DNA of 64,000 nucleotides from contig CAVVOX010000004.1 in NCBI GenBank assembly GCA_963749875.1, forward strand, positions 682,001 through 746,000. The letters are read 5' to 3'. How positions within the stretch are numbered: the first letter of the stretch is position 1; every line of letters begins with the position of its first letter. Below are positions 38,377 through 47,936 of this stretch, piece by piece. The position numbers and the translations under genes were made by a program. The stretch comes from JAHQVI01 sp963749875 (GTDB lineage: Bacteria > Pseudomonadota > Alphaproteobacteria > Rhizobiales > Rhodomicrobiaceae). A model generated the notes under the pieces. That model was not told the origin of the DNA, did not search any database, and saw nothing but the letters and a program-made list of their open reading frames with translations.

Positions 38377-38677
38377 CGTGTGATCCGTCTGCGTTAGGCA
38401 AGTTGCACGACATATAGAACAATTCGGACGATTTATCAAACGTGCGCCATTGTATCGGTTCTATGGGAAGCCCCTGGCTCGTTCTTCCGGCCCGGCAGAG
38501 CGTTAGGCACTCCATGAACCTATCGGCTGCATCCAAGCAAATTGTCGGGCGCATGCAGTCTCGTCGCATTGGTCGAACGCAAAATATCAGCGTCCAATAG
38601 TCGCGCTGAGTCATCGTCGGTGTTGCGGAATTTCAAGCCGGACGGATGTGCCGGGAACGCTTACAGTAAGTGCAGAC
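38377..38677. other. Intergenic stretch upstream of fpr
   Basis: No gene is supported. It presumably carries the fpr promoter on the minus strand. It ends at a dispersed palindromic repeat. Confidence 0.4.
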
Positions 38678-38795
38678 CTAGATCAACCCTCGCTCAAGTT
38701 GAATCACTTGAGCGAGGTCAAGTTGATCTATTTCAAAAGGCGAGCGCAACGGTTCTCGCCTTCGCGGGGACACGCTTGGACGCGCGTTGCGCTAG
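38678..38795 (+). repeat. Dispersed CTAG-bounded palindromic repeat, copy 1 (118 bp)
   Basis: Begins CTAGATCAACCCTCG and ends GCGTTGCGCTAG. Its left half is a long palindrome: TAGATCAAC pairs with GTTGATCTA, and inside it CTCGCTCAAGT pairs perfectly with ACTTGAGCGAG. The right half carries a CGCCTTCGCGGGG-type hairpin. Copy 2 is at 57837-57966 in inverse orientation and a fragment is at 50926-50939. The terminal CTAG gives the TAG stop of the acyltransferase gene. Confidence 0.85.
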
Positions 38796-39280
38796 CCAGA
38801 AGCGGCGTGGCGCTCCGCTTCCGCCAGCCAGGGATCTTCCCGCGCCAGATAGCCGGCTCCCTTGAGGCAGCCTCCGCGTGTCGTCCGAATGCCGGTGCGC
38901 AACACTCTGGCTGGATTGCCGGCCACGATCGAGCCGGGCGGCACGTCCCGGGTCACCACGCTTCCGGTCCCGACGATCGAACCGTCCCCCACATGGACGC
39001 CCGGCAAGATGATCGCGCGAGCGCCGATGAAACAGCGTTCCCCGATATAGGTGTGCGTCCGAAGACCCCGCGTCATGTCATGGGCGAGAATGACCGCATC
39101 GAACGCAACATAGCTATAGGCCCCCACGTGGACCCCGCGCGGGTTATTGAGGTCCAGCACTGCTTTAAGTGAAATGGAGCAAGTCGGGTGCAGGTCCATT
39201 CCATAGAGGATCGTCAAATAGCGGCGTCGCAGGGACAGGAGAAAGAGCCGCGGACGACGCAGCAAACGTGAATGAAACAT
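38792..39280 (-). CDS. Left-handed beta-helix acyltransferase (hexapeptide repeat)
   Basis: 162 residues with hexapeptide repeats (HVGAYSYVAFDAVI, YIGERCFIGARAIILPGVHV, IVGTGSVVTRDVPPGSIVAGNPARVLR). This is the WcaF/LacA-type acetyltransferase group acting on sugars of surface polysaccharides. The last ~25 residues vary from the family and the stop lies within a dispersed repeat, so the 3' end may have been altered by the insertion of that repeat. Confidence 0.82.
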   Translation of the reverse strand: MFHSRLLRRPRLFLLSLRRRYLTILYGMDLHPTCSISLKAVLDLNNPRGVHVGAYSYVAFDAVILAHDMTRGLRTHTYIGERCFIGARAIILPGVHVGDGSIVGTGSVVTRDVPPGSIVAGNPARVLRTGIRTTRGGCLKGAGYLAREDPWLAEAERHAASG

Positions 39281-39691
39281 GATTTCAACTCACCAGAAGA
39301 TAAAAACGAAATTGGTCAAAGCGTATCAGCTATCAGATGAATCGAATGATCAAACTGTGTGTCTCGGCCGGGAGAAAGCACCGCAACAATTCGGTGGCAA
39401 GCCGGAAGCCCGCCGATCGAGCGACCACAAGTTTATTTTTTAGTGGGATGAGCCGTGATCGGTAAGACAAAAAGATCCGTATCCACAAACAGTTCACGCT
39501 AATTTGCCAAAAATTTTAATTAATTAGGGGCGCGGACACTGATGGCCCTGCATGCCGCCGCGCATGCGGAGCGAATGCAGGCGCCCAAACCCTATCCGCA
39601 ACAGCAGCGGCGAATTGCGCACCCACGTCCGCTTTACTTTCAGCCCTAATCCAGCATTATGACGCGGCAATCGAAGACATGGAGGATCCCT
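39281..39691. other. AT-richer intergenic region before the copper chaperone gene
   Basis: About 400 bp with an AT-rich core (TTTTAATTAATTAG near 39515-39528), likely containing divergent promoters for the acyltransferase and the PCuAC gene. No gene, tRNA or repeat is recognised. Confidence 0.5.
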
Positions 39692-40198
39692 ATGCTATTC
39701 GCCGGTTTGCCGCGCAGGATGACCGTCTTATTTGCTCTGGCCGGCCTGGTCATGGTGAGTGCTCAGACCGCGAGGGCCGACGAAAGTCTGACGATCAGCG
39801 ATGCCTGGGTTCGCATGGCTCCAGCGGCGATCAAGACGCATGGCGGTTATTTCACGATCACCAACCATGGATCTGAGGCGCGTGAGCTTGTTGGCGCCGC
39901 GAGCGACAATTACGAGGCGGTCGAACTTCACGTGTCCCGTATCCAAAATGGCGTGGCCACGATGGAACGCATCGAATCCCTGGAAATCCCGGCCGGCGGC
40001 AAAGTCGAGTTCAAGCCGGGCGGCCTGCACCTGATGTTGATGAGGGCCAGGAAGCCGTTGGAGAAAGGCGGCATGGTGCCTATCCGGCTGATTTTCCGGT
40101 CAGGCGCGACGCTGGATTTCCATGCGATGGTGATGGATAAAGGGCACGACGCAGGCGGAATGAAGCCGATGGATCATGGCGAGCCCAAGACGCATTGA
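39692..40198 (+). CDS. PCu(A)C periplasmic copper chaperone
   Basis: Signal peptide (ending ARADE) and a DUF461/PCuAC domain of about 120 residues. The copper-binding H-x10-M-x21-HxM pattern is visible as ELHVSRIQNGVATM and, later, GGLHLMLM. It delivers Cu(I) to respiratory oxidases in the periplasm. The start MLFAGLPRRM at 39692 follows TGGAGG; an earlier in-frame ATG (39659) lacks such a site. It is convergent with the Crp/Fnr gene of the cyd cluster. Confidence 0.9.
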   Translation: MLFAGLPRRMTVLFALAGLVMVSAQTARADESLTISDAWVRMAPAAIKTHGGYFTITNHGSEARELVGAASDNYEAVELHVSRIQNGVATMERIESLEIPAGGKVEFKPGGLHLMLMRARKPLEKGGMVPIRLIFRSGATLDFHAMVMDKGHDAGGMKPMDHGEPKTH

Positions 40199-40210
40199 TG
40201 CGAGCTGCGG

Positions 40211-40908
40211 CTAGATCAACCGCTTCAGATTCGGCGCGTCGAGCAGGAACTGGTTCGTCTTCGGCTCGGAAATAAACCCTTGCCGCTTCGGTTCCGCCAT
40301 CGTCCGGCTTGCCGTTTCCGTTGTGAGACCGAGGATTGCGCCGAGATCCTCACGGCTGAAGAGTTCGCATCTCTCGCCACAGTCGCGCTCGGCCAACCAG
40401 AGCAGAAAGCGGGCGACGCGAGCGCGGGCGCTGCCGGTGCTCAGCTCGGTGATCCAGCGATCGGCATCGCTCGGGGCGCGATGCCATCGGGCCATAAGTT
40501 CGTGGAAAAGCTGCGGTCGGCCTTCGGACAAGCGCTTAATCATATCGACCGGCAGACGGCACACCTTCGTCTGTTGCAGTGCGGTTGCCGTATGCTGGTA
40601 TGTGTCAACCAGCGTTGCCTCCACCCGATAATGTCGGTCTTCCTCAGGAGCCGGACGATGCGTTGCGTGCCGTCGGGCAGGAGCTGGGTGAGCTTGACGA
40701 GCCCGCTGCGGATCGTGAACAGAGCCGTCGCGGCTTCGGAAGCATCATAGATCGTAGCGCCGGGCGGGTAGATGAGCTGATCGATCGGGCGATGGAGGGT
40801 TTCGAAATCCGCCTCCTCCAGGCCGGCAAACAGAACGGACGCCCGGATGCTACAATTCCGGCAGTCGGCAACGCCCGTCCATGCCTGGGAAGCAGTGACC
40901 CTCTTCAT
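40211..40908 (-). pseudogene. Crp/Fnr-family regulator, frameshifted
   Basis: The N-terminal part (start MKRVTASQAW, CRNCSIRAS, cyclic-nucleotide-like beta-roll to RIVRLLRKTDIIG) and the C-terminal part (EATLVDTYQHTATALQQ, then HTH LGAILGLTTETASR) are in different frames, joined near 40620. Restoring one missing base (GGGTGGAG to a GGN-CTG/GTG-GAG form) would give a normal ~235-aa FNR-type protein. It lies downstream of cydC and would be the expected oxygen-responsive regulator of the cyd cluster. Confidence 0.82.
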
Positions 40909-40945
40909 CAGGCTCAGCCGTCAGAAAATACGCGTATTGCATGTT

Positions 40946-42691
40946 CTACTGCCGATCGATCATGGCGTCCATAATTGGCGGCAGATGCGGATCGGAGCGC
41001 GGGTGGTCCGCGATGGCCGGCCGCGTTCTTCGTTCCAGGATCCTGCCGGCGTCCAAAGCCAAGATCTCATCCATTTTCTCAAGCGCGGCAGGACGATGGG
41101 TGATGAGCAGCACAGCGCAATCGCGCCGCGCCTCAAGAACGGCGTTGAGCAAGGTGTGCTCCGTCTCGCTGTCCACGCCTTCGGTGGGTTCGTCCAGCAA
41201 CAGGATGGGCGCCTTCTTCAGGAGGGCGCGGGCGACCGCCAGTCTGCGCGCCTCGCCGCCAGAGAGCTTCAGCCCATTCGTCCCGACATAGGTGCCATAG
41301 CCGTCGGGCTGGGCGACGATGAAATCGTGGATCTGGGCGAGACGGCAGGCCGCCTCGATCTCGGCGGAGGTCGCCCGGGGATTGGCCACGAGCAGATTTT
41401 CGGCGACGGTCGCGGCAAAGAGATGGGCATGCTGCGAGACGACTGAAATTCGTCTGCGTAGATCCTCCGCCTTGAGCTGATGGATCGGTACGCCGCCGAT
41501 GGTGATGCAGCCTTCACTCGGCTCCCAGAAGCGGAGAGCAAGATTGACGAGGCTTGACTTTCCCGAGCCGCTCGGCCCGATGACGGCAACCCGCCGACCC
41601 GGCGCGATCCGCAGGTTGATGCCGGTGAGCGCGGCATGCCGTGCCCCGGAATAGGTCAAGCTCACATTCTCGAAACGCAGCTCAGCGTCATCGGGCATCG
41701 ATTTCGGCTGCGAGGGATCGAGAACAGGCGGCGCTGCATCGGCGATGGCAAAAAGCCTTCTGGCCGAAGCGAGCGTGCCGGATAGCGACTGCATTGCGAG
41801 CGGGACCGGTGCGACGGCCTCGAAGCTGGCCAGGGCGAGGAAAGCCAGCATGGCCAGTTCCGGCGCCGCGAGCCGGCCGGATGTCACGTCGGGTATGGCG
41901 ATCAACAGTGCGAAAGCCATGGCGAGATTTGCCGCCAGCCCGATCCCGGCCTGCGAAATGGCCGAGAGTCCCGCAAGCCGGGTCTCATCGGCAATCATCT
42001 CGTCGGACAAGGCCTCGATGCGCGCGGCGCGGCTGTCGGCATGACCGTAAAGGTGGAGCTCCGCTTGGCCCTCGATCGTGTCGACCGTCAGCATGTTGAG
42101 GCGCGCCGAAGCCACGGTGATCCGCTCACTGGGCTCTGCACCCGCCTCCGCGACCGCGAGTGGCAAGAGCATCCCCGCCAGGGCGAAAAGGCCAAGTTGA
42201 ACCAACCCGATCAGCGGATCATAAGCAGAGAGGACGGCGACGACGATCAGCGAGGCGATCAGCGCCACCGCAGCGGGTGCGAGCAGCCGTAGGAAGAAAA
42301 GCTCCAGCCTGTCGATGTCGTTTCGGATGCGGGTGAGGAGGTCGCCGGAGCGGAAAGACTGCAATCCGGCCGGGGCCAGCGGTTCGATACGCTCGTAGAA
42401 CCATGTCCTAAGCACGGCGAGCAGGCGGAAGGTCGCCTCATGACCGACGAAGCGTTCGGCATAGCGCCCGCCCGTGCGGATGATCGCGAAGGCGCGGATC
42501 ATGGCGGCGGGCGTGAAATAATTCATGGTCACGCCGGCCAGCCCCGCGAGCCCCATGGCCGTGATGAACCAGCCCGCCGTCGCCATGAGCGCAATATTGG
42601 CGAGAACGGAGGCGAGCGACAGCCCGATCGCGAGGGCGATCCAGTGCCAATATGGGCGGAAGAGCGCAAGGAGGCGGCGGATCACCTTCAT
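40946..42691 (-). CDS. cydC: Cytochrome bd assembly ABC transporter, CydC subunit
   Basis: 581-residue fused membrane/ATPase subunit of the CydDC exporter, which supplies reduced thiols (glutathione/cysteine) and is needed for heme d insertion. Six N-terminal helices, then Walker A GPSGSGKSS, signature LSGGEARRLAVARAL and ILLLDEPTEG. Unlike the genes upstream, this frame is unbroken. It starts 4 bp after cydD. Confidence 0.93.
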   Translation of the reverse strand: MKVIRRLLALFRPYWHWIALAIGLSLASVLANIALMATAGWFITAMGLAGLAGVTMNYFTPAAMIRAFAIIRTGGRYAERFVGHEATFRLLAVLRTWFYERIEPLAPAGLQSFRSGDLLTRIRNDIDRLELFFLRLLAPAAVALIASLIVVAVLSAYDPLIGLVQLGLFALAGMLLPLAVAEAGAEPSERITVASARLNMLTVDTIEGQAELHLYGHADSRAARIEALSDEMIADETRLAGLSAISQAGIGLAANLAMAFALLIAIPDVTSGRLAAPELAMLAFLALASFEAVAPVPLAMQSLSGTLASARRLFAIADAAPPVLDPSQPKSMPDDAELRFENVSLTYSGARHAALTGINLRIAPGRRVAVIGPSGSGKSSLVNLALRFWEPSEGCITIGGVPIHQLKAEDLRRRISVVSQHAHLFAATVAENLLVANPRATSAEIEAACRLAQIHDFIVAQPDGYGTYVGTNGLKLSGGEARRLAVARALLKKAPILLLDEPTEGVDSETEHTLLNAVLEARRDCAVLLITHRPAALEKMDEILALDAGRILERRTRPAIADHPRSDPHLPPIMDAMIDRQ

Positions 42692-42694
42692 GGC

Positions 42695-44459
42695 TCACTC
42701 CGCTTGGGCCGGCCGCTCCGCGTGCGACCAGAGCTGCGCATAAAGATCGCCATGAGCGAGCAGGGATTCGTGATCGCCGGTTTCCGCGACCTTGCCGTTT
42801 TCAAGCACGATGATCCGGTCGGCGGCATGGAGCGTCTCCAGGCGATGCGCGATGCCAAGCATCGTCCGTCCCCGGCTCAGCCTGTCCACGGCCGCGCCGA
42901 TCAGGCGCTCATTCGCCACATCGAGATGCGCAGTCGCCTCGTCCATCAGCACAAGTGACGCATCGCGATAGAAGGCGCGGGCCAGTGCAATTCTCTGTGC
43001 CTCGCCGCCGGAGAGCCCTGCGCCATGCTCGCCGATCGGCGTGTCATACCCTTGCGGAAGCGCTGAAATGAATGGGTCGGCCTGGGCTTGGCGCGCGGCG
43101 AAGCGGACCGCCTCAAGGTCGAAATCCGTCCCGTCGAGTTCCATGGCGATGTTCTGCGCGGCGGTTGCCTCGAACATATGCGGGCGTTGCGGCAGATGGG
43201 CGATCCTGCGGCGCCAGTCTTCCAGATCGAGTTCGGCGAGCGGCATGTCGTTGATCAGGATACGGCCCGATGTCGGCGCGATGAAGCCGAGCAGCAAATT
43301 GAGAATGGTCGACTTGCCGGCCCCGCTCGGCCCTACCAGGGCGACGCGCTCGCCCGCCGCGATGTCAAAGCTAACGCCGTCAGGCCCGCGCCGGCCGTCG
43401 GGATAGGTGACGCACACATCCTCGAAACGGATCGTGACGCCATGACCATTCACAAGGCGCCGCGTGCCGGTCTCGGGAACGGGTGCCGGCGTCTCCAGGA
43501 TTTCGACAACGCGTTCGGACGCGCCGATCGCCTCCATGCGCGAATGATAGGCGGTGCCCAGCTTGCGCAAAGGCAGATAGAATTCCGGCGCGAGCATCAG
43601 CACGAATAGGCCGTTGAAGAACGCGATCTCGCCCCACATCAGCCGGAAGCCGATCAAGCACGGCGATCATTGCGATCGAGACGGTCGCGAAGAATTCGAG
43701 CGCGAGCGAGGACAGAAAGGCGAGGCGCAGCACGGCCATGGTGTCGCGGCGATAATCCTCCGCCATCTGTGCAACGCGCGTGGCCTCGCGCCGGCTGGCA
43801 TTGAAGATCTTCAGCGTCGTCAGCCCCTCGACGACGTCGAGCAGATGACCGGACATGCGGGCGAGCTTGCGCCATTGCCGCTGGTTCGTCCTTTCCGCGC
43901 CCGACGCCGATCAGGATCATGAACAGTGGAATGAGCGGCGCGGTGACGAACAGAACGAGCGCGGACAGCCAGTCATGCGGGAGGACGATGGCGAGCATGG
44001 CAAGCGGAAGGATCGCGACCAGGGAGACGGCCGGCAGATAGCGCGCGAAATAGGGATCGATGGCCTGCAGGCCGTCGGTCAGGGCGGAGACAATGCGCCC
44101 GGCCGGCTCGTCGGACAGGCCGATCGGCCCCAGCTCGATAATATGGGAAACGAGCCGTCGACGCAGAGTCGTGCTTGACGCTCGCGGCGGCCTGGAACGC
44201 ATAGCGCTCGCCGGCCCAGCTCAAACCCGCCCGCAGAAGAAAGAGCGGCAGCAGCGCGGCCAGCCAGCCAGCAACGCCGCTCAGAACGCGCCCTTCGAAG
44301 GCCACCGCCGTGACGATCGCCGCAACGAGCCAAGCCTGCGCGATGATCAGCAGGCCATTCGTCGCGGACAGAGCGACGCTGATGCGAAGACTGCGCGCGG
44401 CGGCCGGTTTCTGCGCTTTCAGAAAGGCGCCGAGCGCTTCGGATCTGGGCTACGGCCAT
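42695..44459 (-). pseudogene. cydD: CydD subunit of the CydDC exporter, with several single-base insertions
   Basis: The C-terminal half (42695-43655) is intact, with GPSGAGKST, LSGGEAQRIALARA and LVLMDEATAHLD. Upstream, one continuous CydD sequence can be followed only by changing frame: GAFLKAQKPAAARS, AFEGRVLSGVAGWLAALLP, then LRRRLVSHIIELGPIGLSDE, NQRQWRKLARMSGH and FRLMWGEIAFFN. Frame changes of +1 lie near 44173, 43901 and 43656, plus one near the N-terminus. The exact start is uncertain; ATG 44459 fits best. Confidence 0.85.
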
Positions 44460-44517
44460 CCACTGCCTTTCATCCGCGCAAACCGACTCGCCGCACTGGC
44501 TTGCGCGCTCTTCTTAA

Positions 44518-44656
44518 TCAGCGCAGTTCGCTCCGCCTTCTGATGACCATTCTCCGGTCGGTCTCGAAATCGTTCTGGAATTCGTACCACATGACGTTGA
44601 TCACAGCCGAGGCCGAGAGCGGCGGTGACGCCGAGGATCCAGGCAAAATACCACAT
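44518..44656 (-). pseudogene. cydX: CydX-like small subunit, one frame change
   Basis: MWYFAWILGVTAALGLG followed, after a +1 shift near 44605, by VINVMWYEFQND, the two conserved halves of CydX, the single-helix subunit that stabilises the cytochrome bd heme site. The natural stop would be at 44518-44520. It starts 15 bp after cydB. Confidence 0.75.
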
Positions 44657-44671
44657 GAGTTTTGGCTCCTT

Positions 44672-45851
44672 TCAGGCCCGTCTCAATAGACTTCGTTGGC
44701 GCGTGGCTTCGATGTCGGCGACCGACATCTTGGTCCACATCCGCCAATAGGCCCAGACCGTGTAGGCCAGAACGATGGGCAGGAATATGACCACCGCCCA
44801 GAACATCACCGTCAGCGTCAGATGGCTCGAGGTCGCATCCCACACCGTCAGGCTCGACATTCGGATCCGAATTGGAGGGCAGGATGAACGGGAACATGCG
44901 CCAGACCGGCCGTCGAGATGATGCCGGCCATGCCGAGGCCGCTGGCGACGAAGCCCCAGCCCGGACGGTTGTGCTCGCCGAGCCACCAGGCGAGCAGCGG
45001 CATGAGCAAGCCCGATGACCGGCGCCAGGATGGTGATCGGATAGGTGCCGTAGATTGGCCATCAGGGCGCCCGGCTGCGCGCACGACTTCCTTGGCCAGC
45101 GGATTGGACGCGGCGTCGAGCGCCGGCTGGCTGAGATGATGCGATAGCCCTCGATGCCGAAGAGACACCCAGATGCCGGCAAGCGCGAAGGCGACCGATG
45201 ACGAAGATGGCCAGCCATTTGGACGTCGCCCTTGGCCCGCTCGGCGATGGTGTCCTCGGCCCGCAGCTGCAGCCAGATGCCGCCATGAAGCGCGAGCATG
45301 GCCACGCTGATCAGCCCGGCCAGCAAGCGCGAACGGATTGAGCAGGATGATCAGCGCCCACAGGAACTGGGCGTCGAAATGCGGCTTGAGGAACTCGTCG
45401 AGATGGAACGGCACGCCCTGGATGATGATTGCCGAAGGCGACGCCGAAGATCAGGGCCGGGATGAAGCCGCCGGCGAACAGCCCCCAGTCCCAGGCATTG
45501 CGCCACGCGGCTGCCTTCGAGCTTGCGACCGGTAGTCGAAACCGACCGGCCGGAAGAACAGCCCGATCAGCACCAGCAGCATGGCGAGATAGAAGCCCGA
45601 GAAGGCAGCGGCATAGACCGCCGGCCAGGCGGCGAAGATGGCGCCGCCGGCCGTGATCAGCCAGACCTGGTTGCCGTCCCAGTGCGGGGCGACGGCGTTG
45701 ATGATGACGCGGCGTTCCGGATCGGTCTTGCCGAGGAAGGGCAGCAAGCGTGCCCACCCCCATATCCATGCCGTCGGTGATGGCGAAGCCGATCAGCAGA
45801 ATGCCGACGAGGAGCCCACCAGATGAATTTCAGGATTTCATAATCCAGCAT
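44672..45851 (-). pseudogene. cydB: Cytochrome bd subunit II, multiple single-base insertions
   Basis: The whole CydB sequence is present but spread over all three frames: MLDYEILKFIWW, LLIGFAITDGMDMGVG, TDPERRVIINAVAPHWDGNQ, GLFAGGFIPALIFGVAFGN, LWALIILLNPFAL, then VWDATSSHLTLTVMFW and KMSVADIEATRQRSLLRRA. Each change is explained by one extra base (for example near 45826, 45746, 45525, 45507, 45427, 45325, 45054, 45008 and 44857). No in-frame nonsense substitution was needed to explain the breaks. Confidence 0.88.
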
Positions 45852-45867
45852 TGGAGGTTCTCCTCCC

Positions 45868-47476
45868 TTATTCGGCCGGCTGACGCGGATGGCGTGGCGC
45901 GCCGCGCTGTTCGAAATGATACCGCCCCAGATGCAGCGAGCTCGGCCCGAGACGGGCGAATTTGAACATCAGGAACATCTCGATCACCAGCAGCAGGGTG
46001 TAGAAGATCAGATATCCTGCCATGGAGAAGATCAGGTCGGTGACCGTCAGCGCCGAGGTGGCCATGAAGGTCGGCAGCACCTCACCGATTGCCCAGGGCT
46101 GACGTCCGTATTCGGCGGTGAACCAGCCCAGTTCCACGGCGATCCACGGCAGCGGGATGCGACAGACCAGCGATCCGCAGCAGCCAGCGCTGCTTCAGAT
46201 CGAGTGCCGCGGGCCAGATGCCAGGCCGACAGCAGGAACAGGCAGCAGGAAGAAGAAGCCGATCGCCGACCATGATGCGGAAGCTCCAGAACAGATAGCG
46301 GCACCGACGGAATGCTAGTCCTCGGCCGCCTGAGCGATCTGGGCGTCGGTCGCGCGTCGGCCGGGTTCTCGACATAGCGCTTCAAGCAGCAGCCCGTAGC
46401 CGAGATCGGCCTTGTGCTGCGTCGAATGCCGCCACGACCGGCTCGGCGACTTGTCGCCGGCGCGCAGCTTGACGAGGTTCTGCATAGGCGATCGATGCCG
46501 GAGCGGACCCGCATTTCATGCTGCTTGATCAGCTCGTTGATGCCGATGACCTGCCTTGTCGATCGAGCGCGTGATCGATCAGACCCGCCGACCCACGGCA
46601 TCGCAGACCGCGAAGTCGCGTCGTCTATGGTCTTGTCGTCGGGAAGACCGACAATGGTGAAACGGGCCGGAGCGCGGTTCCGTCTCCCACACCGCCTCGA
46701 TGGCGGCGAGCTTGACCTTCTGCACATCGCCCAGCTCGTAGCCGCTCTCGTCGCCCAGCACGATGACGGAGAGCGACGGCGGCAACGCCGAACGCCGCCG
46801 CCACCGCGAAGGAACGCTTGGCGAAAGCGAGGTCACGCCCCTTGAGGAGGTACCAGGCGGAAATGCCGATGACGAAGACCGAGGCGGTGACATAGCCGGC
46901 GGCAACCGTATGGACGAACTTGACCTGCGCGACCGGGTTGAAGACGACCTCGGCAGAAATTGGTCATTTCCATGCGCATGGTCTCGGCGGAGAACTCGGA
47001 GCCGACCGGATTCTGCATCCAGGCATTGGCGACCAGAATCCACAGCGCCGAAAGGTTGGTGCCGAGCGCGGTCAGGAAGGTCACGGCCAGATGCTGGACC
47101 TTGGTCAGCTTGTCCCAGCCGAGGATCATCAGGCCGACGAAGGTCGAATTCGAGGAAGAACGCCATCAGCCCTTCGATGGCGAGCGGCGCCCCGAAGACA
47201 TCGCCGACATAATGGGAATAATAGGACCAGTTGGTTCCGAACTGGAACTCCATGGTCAGACCGGTTGTCACGCCAAGCGCGAAATTGATCGCGAACAGCT
47301 TCCCCCAGAACTTGGTCATGTCCCGGTAGATCTCTTTGCCGGTCATGACATAGACCAACTCCATGATCACCAGGATCCACGATCAGGCCGAGCGTCAGCG
47401 GCACGAAGATGAAGTGATACATGGCGACGGAGGCAAATTGCCACCGGGAGAGTTCGACAAAGGTGTCATCGATCAT
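45868..47476 (-). pseudogene. cydA: Cytochrome bd subunit I, multiple single-base insertions
   Basis: It starts MIDDTFVELSRWQFASVAMY and continues in shifted frames with MELVYVMTGKEIYRDM, LAIEGLMAFFLE, MILGWDKLTKVQHLAVTFLT, SVIVLGDESGYELGD, INELIKQHEMRVRSG and MELGWFTAEYGRQPWAIGEV. Heme-ligand regions are therefore present in principle, but at least seven extra bases (near 47380, 47148, 46955, 46777, 46674, 46576, 46554) and more downstream break the frame. First gene of a cydA-B-X-D-C cluster. Confidence 0.88.
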
Positions 47477-47675
47477 CTCAAAAGGTCCTTGCGTCAAAAA
47501 TCACCGCGCATGAGAAGCGGCATCGAACGGGCGGCGACCTGCCGTCGAACTCTGATATTCTGGGTACCATCACGGCTTGTATAGATGGGATCAATGAGAA
47601 TTCGCAATTGGACGGGTTGAACCGACCCGGGTTCTCGCAATAGTCAATCACGATGAAAAATCGGGTGTTCTCGAT

Positions 47676-47915
47676 TTGCTGGAGACGCTCACGGGCAAGC
47701 TCTACTGCGAAGGCGGCAAGAGCCTTCCAACAATGATGCATATTGCGCGCGACAGGCTTAAGGGCATCCAATATCGCATCGACCTGTACGTGATGATCAA
47801 TGAGCATAAGCCGCGCGTATTGAGCAACGTGTTCACCCAAGACGATGAAAGCCACTGCCACGCGCTGTGCGGCTTGCTGGGCGCGGACCCTGCCGCAATC
47901 GAACAGCTCAAATGA
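47676..47915 (+). CDS. Small hypothetical protein with unclear start
   Basis: Frame product from the TTG at 47676 reads MLETLTGKLYCEGGKSLPTM, then RIDLYVMINEHKPRVLSNVF and ends GADPAAIEQLK. The frame is open back to 47622 (adding HDEKSGVLD), but no ATG or GTG is available. An ATG at 47594 is out of reach because of a TGA at 47619. It may be an N-terminally broken gene. It is followed 21 bp later by a membrane-protein gene. No family is recognised. Confidence 0.45.
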   Translation: MLETLTGKLYCEGGKSLPTMMHIARDRLKGIQYRIDLYVMINEHKPRVLSNVFTQDDESHCHALCGLLGADPAAIEQLK

Positions 47916-47936
47916 GCGTCTAAGGAAAGCTGGACG

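Noticed and set aside
43650..47476. Programmed ribosomal frameshifting as an explanation of the broken cyd genes
   Set aside because: There are far too many sites with no common slippery heptamer or pseudoknot, and such density is unknown in bacteria.
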